Source of the DNA: Lophium mytilinum | Lineage: Eukaryota; Ascomycota; Dothideomycetes; Mytilinidiales; Mytilinidiaceae | Reading direction: 5' to 3' | NCBI GenBank assembly: GCA_010093605.1 | Contig: MU004196.1 | Location: forward strand, 584,255-648,254 | Length of the DNA stretch: 64,000 bases | In this document: positions 24,192-33,176 of the stretch, in pieces | Position numbering within the stretch: the stretch's first letter is position 1 | Layout of the letters: each line of letters starts with the position of its first letter | Program-made: the position numbers and the translations under genes | Notes under the pieces: generated by a model | Databases searched by the model: none | What the model was told of the DNA's origin: nothing | What the model saw: only the letters and a program-made list of their open reading frames with translations

Positions 24192-25178
24192 GGGACAAGA
24201 TCACCGCACTACCCGCACAAGACCTACAAAGGCAGTATCGATGAAGTCGTCCGGGGCTGCTCAACTGCGGCGCATGCATTGTATGGCCTGTGCAGCCCGT
24301 TCACATCTTTCTTCTCTCTTCTGAAAAGACTATCAAGATATCATAGTATGCAATACGGAGCATACAACAACAACACTCTCTTCATAGTACGAGAATAGCT
24401 TGAGGTGAGTCACCTTACAAAAGCAGCCTTTAAGTCGTCCTTACTTGGGCTATATGTTTCAAATTAACCCCAATACCATCATTCACTAACGTGACCAGCA
24501 GCTCAATTGGTATTAAACTACCTTGAACGTAAGCCCACCCTCACCACCATCGATAACCCTCACCCGCGTCCCATATTCGATCATTACCTCTACCGTCGAC
24601 GTTTCCAACTTCAAGAACGTAGAGAGGCTCGGATGCCTACTAAAGAGGACGCATGCAAGTGGTGTGTGAGACTGAGAATGGCTGGTGAAGATGACGGAAT
24701 CAATTGGAAAATAGCGAACTTAGAGAAAGCCCTCGGGGTGGATACACCCTCAGAGAGGATGCCGTTTTGCTCCTAGGATGTACTTTTCTTCTTGCTCTGA
24801 GGCTATATAAAAACGGTTTTTCCTACTATCTAATTCTTCACTCACGCGTACCGTGACTCCTTCACTAGTATGAAGGGCGACCAAACATTCACGTCCGGAT
24901 GGTGTAGGCAGAGGGACATAGAAGGCTGTATTTTATCTTTTTCAGTCTTCCATAACATCTGTATCCCAAACACCGTCAACGTGCTTTATCCAGTAATTTG
25001 ATAAATCAGTCCTTGGTAACAACATCCTATGTATACCAGCTCCAACCCAGCTCGACCCCCCACCAGCCAAAACACCAAAGCCAGCAGTGACAGTTATATG
25101 GCATCAACCAATTCAACGCCTTCCACTCATATGTACCCAACTAGACCTCCTATTCCAGCATCCCACACTCTCGTAAAA
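24192..25178. other. intergenic, one weak small open frame
   Basis: A plus-strand open segment at 24507-24776 (about 90 codons, ending GVDTPSERMPFCS) follows a possible acceptor at 24500 (GTGACCAG). It has no ATG of its own near the start and no partner exon could be shown. The rest has no recognisable content. Confidence 0.3.
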
Positions 25179-26956
25179 CTACTCATTCACAACCTTCAAC
25201 CTCCCACCCGGACTCCTTTCCCCCCTCTGCTTCCCCATCGGCCCCCCACCAGCACCCCCACTCATATTAAGCCCCTTCTCACTGACTTTGTGCACCAGGT
25301 TTCCTAGTCGCGCGCTTGTCCTGCCGCCTTCTCTGCCCTGTCCCACTGCAGGCCCATCAGCAGTCACAGTCGTGTAATTGCCATACTGCGGCTGCCCCTG
25401 TACCTGCGCAGGCCTCGGCCGATTAACGTGCGCCAAATGCCCCGTCTCAATTTCAGATCTGCCAGCATCGATGACGGCCTGGTTCCTTGTACGCGTGGCT
25501 TCGGGTGCACCCATGTGGCGGTCGACGGAGCTGTTTAGGGTACCGCGGAGGGTTTCGCCGACGCCCTGTGATGATTGTCAGCAACATTCATCTCCATGGA
25601 GCATGAAAGGGAAATTGAGGGTAAGCTTACATGAATCCCCGCCGCCGCCGTCTTCAGATTCGCGAGCGTCGACCCACGACCCCCTCCGCCCTGCTGTCCC
25701 TGAGGCACCGAGTTCCGCGGACTCAACGCAGCGGGCACGTCAGGGTGGGATTGCGTAGGATAACCTCCCTGCTGGTGCGGTTGTTGCTGGAAGCCTCCTG
25801 GGTTCGCGTGCATGTACTCCTGCGCAGGCACCTGCACCGGCACGCCGGCGGGTGGTGTTCGGCCGGGGTATGAGAAATTCTGGCGATTTGGGGAGCCGGG
25901 TGTCACGGGCGATGTGCCGTATTGTGGCGCACCTGTCTGCTGTCCCGCTGGTATAGGTGATGAGTCGAGCTCTACGGACATTCTGTCCCGCATAGTGCTC
26001 TTGCTAGGGATTGGTGGTGAGTGTGATTGGTTGGAGGTGTTGGCTCCGGAACCGGTCATATGGGAGGGTTGTAAGTGGGGTGAGACAGAGGGAGCGGGTG
26101 GGTGTGGGCCGGTGGTGTTCGTGACATTAGGATGAGAATCGTTGGACTCGACTTCCTCGTTTGGCACCTGGACAGTCGTGCTACCTCCGGGTCCTGTATA
26201 ATCTCAGTATAGTGCCAGTGCAGACAAGTACATAACATACTGACCAGTTGTTGTAGTCGTCGTGGTTGTTGTGGTCGTAGTTGTCGTGACGGTATAGCCG
26301 GTTTGCGGGTCTTGGTGCGTTTCCTTCGCAATCATCTCTTGGCTATGACTGTTAGATAAACCTGGAGAAGCGCTCCGAGGAGCATTGGGAGGAGGCTGTG
26401 TTGGAGGGTTGTATGCAGGCGTAGATGCAGGCGGCGTGGGAGCCGTAATAGTGGTTTTTGGTGGAGCTTGGGGAGGGACGGGAGTGGTGGTTGGAGGTGG
26501 TCTCGGACGCTCTCGAGAGGATCCTCGAGGTATCTCACCACTGACCGGACGAGTGTTCGAATTACGGCGCTCAGCGCTAGAGAAACTAGGAGCTCCATTC
26601 GTATCGACCTCTGAGAAGGAGTTGGGGTTCTCGCTGCTTGCATACGCTGAGTCGGAAAATCGAGCCTCATTCGGCTCCTTGCGATCTTTGTCTTTGGAGT
26701 GGAAGGGGTTGGATAGACGAAAGCGAGACTTCTTCTCCTTGTCTTTCCTCTCCTCTGTATCGTTTAAGGGAGGCATTCTTGAGGTAGTGTCGTCTAAGGG
26801 GTCGGATGGTAAAGGTGGAACAGGGGGAGGGCCCTCGTCGAAGCCGCCTGCGGGGTTGGCTGTGAAGATAGGTGTAGTCCGCTCGGGCGATTGCGAAGCT
26901 GAGCCTACCGGTCTCCGTTTTATGAGTTTTGAACTAGATCTGGGGGGAGCGTTCAT
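25179..26956 (-). CDS. conserved disordered Ser/Pro-rich protein of unknown function
   Basis: A 553-residue protein from three exons: 26956-26245, 26193-25631 and 25565-25179; introns of 51 and 65 nt; phases close. It is mostly low-complexity: Pro/Ser-rich N-terminus (GPPPVPPLPSDP), basic and acidic patch (SRFRLSNPFHSKDKDRKE), a run of about 15 threonines just before intron 1, and a Gln/Gly/Pro-rich middle. Only the C-terminal quarter is compact: NLKTAAAGIH-GVGETLRGTLNSSVDRHMG and AVIDAGRSEIETG, straddling intron 2. I recall this block as conserved in other Pezizomycotina, without known function. No signal peptide or membrane segment. Function is not assigned. Confidence 0.75.
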
Positions 26957-27506
26957 AGTCGTTCACAGCCGATATCTAAGTAGAACACAATTCGAGATAA
27001 CAAGAGGAAGAAATAGCTTGAAATCAGCGGAACACGCTCACCATAATCAAGACAACGGCCAGTGATGTCATCCACGTACTTGACGCCACAATGATGTGGC
27101 TGGTGAGCGTTAGCGTTGATGCTTGTCCTTGTCGGGTGATCGTCTCGGACGATCATGTCTGCAAACAGGCTCTGCAGACGTAGCGACAGCCTATCGAATT
27201 CCGTTCACGACTTGAGGGCGTTAGAGCTAGCACTCGATGAGGTAAAGCATCTGACCGCTTTACCACATTGAGACCCACGATGTCATGGCTGAATCCTTCA
27301 AAATGTGACCAACAGCCTAAATTATGCTACACATGCAGCGGAGCAGTATCATGGATCTTTGAGTGACTGGGTAAGGGAAAGCATATAGGGAGCGAGAAAG
27401 AACTATAAGCTAACCCGTCAAATAGTACGTCCTGTTTACCCTACTGTGTTGATCACATTCCAGGCAGATGTTGGACTTTTAAACTTGAGAGCTTTTGGAA
27501 CAAGCA
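26957..27506. other. intergenic, no gene seen
   Basis: 550 bp: the upstream region of the disordered-protein gene and the 3' flank of the F-box gene. Nothing further was recognised. Confidence 0.5.
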
Positions 27507-28421
27507 TCAGTCAAATTTACTACAAAAGCAATCCTCCTCAGAGTCTTCAGCTAAGATGGCTCCCTCTGCTTGCGTCAAATCACTCTTCCACTCCCAAGGA
27601 TGCAAGGGCAGCGATCTGTCCATGACAGCTTCCATATTGCAGCTTCTCCAACCCAAATGGGGATATCTTGTCCCATCCGCTTGACTCCTAAATTCGAGAT
27701 TTTCTCGGCTTTCGAAATCTTGACATTGGAAGGAATCGCGGTTCTTGTAGTACAGTTCCACATCGATTCTCCCCGCGTTACCGTGGGCTTCATGAAGTAT
27801 CCACCGTACCCCAAAACTCGCCTCGAATTGGTCAGCAGGCAGAAGAGCCAAAAAGCCCTCCACAACATCGTAGAGCAGGCCCATGGTTATTCCTCCCTCT
27901 TGCTCTATCTCCACATAATCCCGAGGTTTTTCATTGCGCGGGGCATGCCAGGAATCCCCGATTCGCGAGAAATGCGACCGAAGGATGGTCAATTTTGTGG
28001 GTGGGGGCTGAATAGGCAGCATATGTCGCCAACTTGCCTCTTTCCTCAAGAGTACCTCTCTCCGAGACGTTGATCCGAACCATGGTAAGCCAATAATGCT
28101 GTGCCGGCTAGGAACGCTCTCGCGATCGGCTGGATATGTGAACCATGGCCGGAATTGCTCGATGAGGATGTGATTTGGCTCCCAGGCATACGACGCGGTC
28201 TTGGGTTCTGGGCGCAAGTAGAGGGCGCGTTGGAGAATAGGTGAGGAGCGAATCGTATGCCAGAAGCTACGTGAGACAAGCTGCACAGAAAGGAGGGAGT
28301 GGATCGAGAGCGGGAGAAGAATGAGTTCGAGGAGTTCAGGGATTTCGAACACACGTTGGGTGGGTGTGGCCATTGCAATGATAAAATTGCTAGAGGTTTC
28401 TTGATAGGGGATTGTTGACAA
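27507..28421 (-). CDS. F-box domain protein
   Basis: A single-exon frame of 304 codons. The F-box (VFEIPELLELILLPLSIHSLLSVQLVSRSFWHTI) sits at residues ~24-58, followed by SSPILQRALYLRP, the usual continuation in the large fungal F-box families. Because homologues begin just before the F-box, the second Met (28373, MATPTQRVFEIP) may be the true start, giving 288 residues. The C-terminal half has no known substrate-binding repeat. The expected role is substrate adaptor of an SCF ubiquitin ligase through Skp1. The RIP-degraded element lies 259 bp upstream of the first Met. Confidence 0.82.
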   Translation of the reverse strand: MSTIPYQETSSNFIIAMATPTQRVFEIPELLELILLPLSIHSLLSVQLVSRSFWHTIRSSPILQRALYLRPEPKTASYAWEPNHILIEQFRPWFTYPADRESVPSRHSIIGLPWFGSTSRREVLLRKEASWRHMLPIQPPPTKLTILRSHFSRIGDSWHAPRNEKPRDYVEIEQEGGITMGLLYDVVEGFLALLPADQFEASFGVRWILHEAHGNAGRIDVELYYKNRDSFQCQDFESRENLEFRSQADGTRYPHLGWRSCNMEAVMDRSLPLHPWEWKSDLTQAEGAILAEDSEEDCFCSKFD

Positions 28422-28616
28422 AAGGGACTATACGTATGTAACGTCGTGGCTGATGTAACGCACTGATCAGAAGTAGGTGGAATTGTTCCCCAAGGTGAGG
28501 GGAGTGAAGTAGGGGCGATGAGATTAAAGTCGGGAGGCATTGAATTAGACTATGTGGGCCGATCACGTGCGACGTCAACTGCAACCTCCATCAACCTTAT
28601 CTCAGTTGCCCTCAAA

Positions 28617-28675
28617 CCCTCTACCGAGGAAGGCCCGTCATCACGGCACGTGATGACGGCATTCCTTATAGAGGG
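28617..28675. repeat. long imperfect palindrome with perfect 11-bp core
   Basis: CCGTCATCACG (28635-28645) and CGTGATGACGG (28649-28659) are perfect inverted copies around a 3-nt loop. Outward, CCCTCTA...AGGAAGGC (from 28617) pairs imperfectly with GCATTCCTTATAGAGGG (to 28675). The core carries CACGTG and two CRE-like CGTCA half-sites. It lies between the F-box gene promoter and a RIP-degraded element. Confidence 0.8.
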
Positions 28676-28679
28676 TCTA

Positions 28680-29338
28680 AGGACATTTAGGCACAGTTTA
28701 TAAGGAATAAACAGCTAAAACAGCTAACCTTTAACGCTGCATCTTAACCCTTAATATAATACTAAATAGCCTACTATAACTATAAGGCGCTAGCCTATCT
28801 TCTACTCTATCTCCTGCATTTAATACTAAGTTTAGCTATACTATAACGCGCCTATATTTTTAAGAAAGTAGAGCCTATACTAAAAAGTATATAGGCGTAC
28901 TAAGAAATCTTTTAATACTATATATTAACTATTAATATAACTCTAAATAGCCTACTATAACTATAAGGTGCTAGCCTATCTTCTACTCTATCTTCTATAT
29001 CTAATACTAAGTCTAGCTATACTATAACGCGGCTGTAATTCTAAGAGAGTAGACGTATGCTAAAAGGTATATAGGCGTGCTAAAAAATATATAAAGAGAA
29101 ATAAGGTATAGTAGTCTAGTTTTAAAAAATATACTTTTAACTTTAATACTATATATTAACCCTTAATACTATAGCTAGCTAGGTATAACTCTTAAAAGAT
29201 AGTAGAGAAAAAACTTATAATTAAAATATATTAAATACTAAGACTATAGCTAATAAATTTACCTTATAGTTAATATTTAAAAAAGGTATACCTCTTAAAA
29301 ATAGACTAGTTTACACTAAACGGGCGCCCAAATGTCCT
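28680..29338. mobile_element. small RIP-degraded TA-flanked non-autonomous DNA element (MITE-like)
   Basis: A 659-bp AT-rich island with little CA/TG. Short inverted termini are visible: AGGACATTTAGGC at 28680-28692 and its inverted near-copy (one mismatch) at 29326-29338. TA lies on each outer side (28678-28679 and 29339-29340). Inside, a segment of about 180 bp is directly repeated with an offset of 181 bp (from about 28761 and 28942; landmark CTAAATAGCCTACTATAACT). There is no coding remnant. Size, TA duplication and termini fit a MITE of the Tc1/mariner type, later hit by RIP. Confidence 0.7.
28761..29110 (+). repeat. two direct ~180-bp repeats inside the small AT-rich element
   Basis: Copy 1 begins near 28761 and copy 2 near 28942. 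Both carry CTAAATAGCCTACTATAACT, GCTAGCCTATCTTCTACTCT, AATACTAAGT and TATATAGGCGT in the same order. They differ mostly by transitions, as expected after RIP. Confidence 0.75.
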
Positions 29339-29340
29339 TA

Positions 29341-29797
29341 GACGCGTCTCCGAGGAATTTTGGGGGGGTGGTAGGAGGGCTGGGGGCTGGGGGCTGAGGG
29401 CGGCAGGTAAGGGGGTGGGGCGGGCCTTACTGTATTGAGTTGGAAATGACTCGGAGACGCGGCTGAGGCACCTGAGATAACATCAACCTAATGATGATCT
29501 CTGAATGCTTCACTTTTGTATGATAAGTTATATATCTGCTAAAATGGACTCTCCGTCACAGCAAATAATGACCTTCAAACCGTAAACTCCTGATCGAAAT
29601 GATGCCTTAGCGAATCAGGCACATATCCCGAGGTCAGCATCAAGGCTCAGCCTCGTAAGCCGCCACCCTCCATAGCCACTGTACAGCCTTGTCTACTCGG
29701 AACAAAAAGATGGCCAGAGCATGGTTCGAGTGGATAGAACGAAATTGACACTATGATGTCTAAACACTGAGGAGAAATCCTCCAACGACTTAGCATC
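29341..29797. other. G-run cluster between 12-bp inverted repeats, then unique upstream sequence
   Basis: CGCGTCTCCGAG (29343-29354) recurs inverted at 29450-29461. Between them 29362-29425 is G-rich on the plus strand with many runs of three to seven G, a strong G-quadruplex candidate. From about 29470 to 29797 the sequence is ordinary and forms the upstream region of the next gene. Confidence 0.7.
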
Positions 29798-32700
29798 ATG
29801 GCCGAGATCGGGCTCATAGCGTCCGTCATCCAAGTCGCCGGCGCAGGCCTTAAGCTCGCCGACACGTTATACCAATACGCCGAAGCTGTCTCAACCGCCG
29901 ACAGACGCATTAAAGACATCGCTAGAGATGTCAAATTGACCTCGCGCGTCATCGACGAGCTAGGAAGCATCTTTAAGCAGGACGAAACCGCGTTGTTGCT
30001 CTCCAACAATGCCGTCAGTACAGCCCAGGAGACGGTGCGCGAGTGCTCCAGTCTATTCGAAGAGATGGACGCCGCGCTCAAGAAAACGAAGAAGAATACG
30101 CTGGGAAGATTCATGATGCCTTTCCGAGAGCCGAAGATGGAACTTCTCCGCGCGAATATCGATCGCTTGAAGAGCACGTTGCAGTTATTGATGCAGGTTT
30201 TGACGCATGCGTATCAGGTGGCTTCTCAGTATGTTTTGAAGATCAACAGCTACTATAAGCACCTAGCTAATGACGGCATATAGTAAGGCGCCGAAAGAAG
30301 TGGTGGCAGTCCAGCGCCATAATATCAAGGTTCTGATTAAGGCTAAAAAGGAATCTACGAAACGATATCAGGAGTCCTTAAGAAGCTACAGTATGAGTGA
30401 CGAGAGCACAGTCTTGAAGTAAATCACGAAACTTTTGTTATCATCGAGTTCGTAGACTGACATTCGCAGTGACGACGAAATCTCTATCAACACGAAGGCG
30501 CTCGGCACGTCGACAGAGAAAGGCAGTGGATTTGTCACAACCGCCTCCTCGATTAGCTCAACCATCACCAAGACAAGCCTAGCGTCATGTGTTGCACATA
30601 TCCAGAAATTACTGAACGATATTGAACTCGTGCAGCATGCGCTAAACTCCAACATCGAAGGCGAAGACGCTTCAGAACACGAACAGGCTCTTGTCGGCTC
30701 CTACTTTAGTGCTCGTAAACACCTCGACACCATCATTCTCGGCGGCTCGGGCCCAGGGAGAACCGACTCAGGCCTCTCAGAGGAGACGCTAGTAACGCCT
30801 CAAGGAAGAAATAACAATCAACAAGAGAACGCCGCAATGCTCGCCCCTCCACCTGAAGAGACAAAGCCGGCGGTAAAGTTCGTTGATGCCATAGGGAGAA
30901 AGTTCGCTTTCCCATGGCAGTCAGCCAAAAGTTGGAGCGTGAGCCCACCCACCCTTCTTTAATTCGGTTGCAATTCCCTGCTCTTCCTCCTTTCTAATAC
31001 ATTCAAAGGCAACACAAGGGCTGATCAACGCCGGCTTCGCTCCTATAGAAGGCTTGAACGAACACGTTGAGGCTGGCCACTACGACCTCGTGGGCCCGGA
31101 CGGCGAAATCATTCTGCCCCAAATTTGGGAAACCTTCATCGAGCCTGGTATGACTGTCAAGATGGAAATGTGGCCAATACCTCCACCGCCTCCACCACTT
31201 CCGCCAGCCATGGGGCCAAGTATGCCGGGTCCTCTTGATACCGGCACCTCGCAAGATCCGTCTGTACTACATGATCCGTTGAGGATACCAACAAAACTAG
31301 GACGGGAGCGTGGAAGTGCCAAAAAAGCAATAAAGTCGGGGGAAAAACCAAAAAGCACGACCAGCCCCCTCCCACCTCCACCTCCTCCTCCTCCACCCCC
31401 ATCCCTTCCTCCCTCAGACCTCAAAATAGAGTCTACACTTGCCAAAAAGACAAAGAAGTCGAAGAAGAAGTTAAAGAAAATACCAAAAGCCGGAATTCTC
31501 TGGGCATCTGGAAGCACTTCGCCGCCCGATTCGTCCGCAAAAGACGAAGTGAGCACAAAAAGCACCGCAAGAATGGTAAATGTAGGACCTGACTACGCCT
31601 TCCGAGAACGCGCTCGAAGTCGCTCAAGAGAGCGACAAACCTCTCTAGAGCCGGAGCATGGGAAAGCTAAGGCAGAGCGCGAGTCGGTGGAGATAGCTCG
31701 TGAGCAGATTCTGCGAGGGAGGATGGAGGAGCTTTCGAAGAGGAGAACGAATTTGATGATTACCAAAGATGAGGCAAGGCGCAACAGAAAACATGTACGC
31801 ATCGAGCTCGAAATGGATCACCTTAGAGAAGACATGGAAAGGATGCGCTATAATGCCAGAAGGGAGCGTGAGGGTGAAGAATCACTCCGAAAGCGAGAGG
31901 AGGAGGAAGAGGCTATGCGAGAAGAGTTACGTCATAGGCAAAGGAACGAAGAGGAAGCTCGCAACGAGTTCGAAGAAGCTCTCCAGAGCAGGGAGCGGCC
32001 CGCTCGTTCAAGATATCAGTTCGAACCTGATGACTCCTTGGACGAAGACGAAAGCAATCTGGACGCATTTCTAGGCGCTACGAAGCGGCTGAGCGCGCTA
32101 GCTAGAGTCACAGGCCAAGAAGTGGACACGCAGAACACAAGTATCTCGCGAATCGTCACAAAGACAGATAAAGTCGATGACCAAATTGCTCTCGTAAGCC
32201 CACTCGTCACCATTTCTTGACTGAAATAGAAAAGATCCACTAATATACCGAACTATAGAATCGACAGCGACTTGATCGAATCGGGTTTGATCCTCCCAAA
32301 CGACCCCAATCTCCTCCCAAACCCTACAGCGCCCAAGGAGGCCTCCACGTTGGCGACAACGACATCGACTTTAAGCTCGACAACTACTATAGAAAATCCA
32401 AAAATACTGACTATAGTCCCCACCCCAAGGCGGACATCTTCGAAGCTAAAATAGCCAACGCAGTCGACGACAACACCAGCGACTCCGAGTCGTTTGTGTT
32501 TACCGCGGATTTTCTTGCCTCGGATTTGGACGCTGCTCCAAGTCAAGGCAAACGTCAACATTCCCCGGCCCCCGCAGCGGCCGCGGTTTCAGGATTGGTA
32601 GAGTACGGGTCCACTGCCTCATTCACCCCAAGTTCGGAAGCGGAATACTCTGAAGGCGAAGAGCTCAGCTCTCCTGATATCGCGATCGACGGCGAAGTGG

Positions 32701-33176
32701 ATGATGCGGAGGCCGTGCCACCGCCCTCTCAGCCTGCCCCGAAGCTGCGCAAGAGGACCAAGACGGGATGTTTGACATGTCGTAAGCAGAGGATTAAGTG
32801 CGGAGAAGAACGTCCTATTTGCAACAACTGCATCGACTCGAAACGTCTTTGCGAAGGATACAACCAGCGTGTTGTTTTTAGGGCGCCCACCGGAGAGTGG
32901 CCCAACCATCCGTCCACTGTCAACACACTTCCCCGGTACAGTTCAATGTTTTCCGGGGCCCGCCCTCAACAGGTAGAAGAGTGGGAGACTGGAAAACCCA
33001 GTAAACGGGATGCGAAGATGCAATTCATTGATGTTAAGGCTGGGGTTGATGAGGATGACGAAGATGACGACGAGGGCGAGGAGGATGCTGAGGTGGATGA
33101 CCTGTTGAGTGAATGGACGACGCTCAAGAGGGAGGAGTATATGGAGGGAGGGGTAGACGTGAGAGGGGAGGCGTGA
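29798..33176 (+). CDS. HeLo-like / ubiquitin-like / SNARE-like / Zn2Cys6 composite protein
   Basis: A 1045-residue protein from five exons with exact phases: 29798-30228, 30284-30418, 30470-30938, 31009-32193 and 32259-33176. Residues 1-~200 form a fungal STAND-type helical domain (MAEIGLIASVIQVAGAGLKL). Residues ~325-405 form a ubiquitin-like domain (KFVDAIGRKFAFPW; HYDLVGPDGEIILPQIWETF), followed by proline runs. Residues ~540-680 are a charged coiled coil. Residues ~695-749 match the Q-SNARE heptad pattern (GQEVDTQNTSISRI, zero-layer-like Gln ~720), cut by intron 4. At residues 911-938 lies a Zn2Cys6 cluster (C-x2-C-x6-C-x6-C-x2-C-x6-C; KTGCLTCRKQRIKCGEERP). The tail is acidic. Exon 5 has no ATG before the cluster, so the cluster is not a separately started gene in this frame. 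Function unknown; the parts suggest signalling that ends at DNA. Confidence 0.85.
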
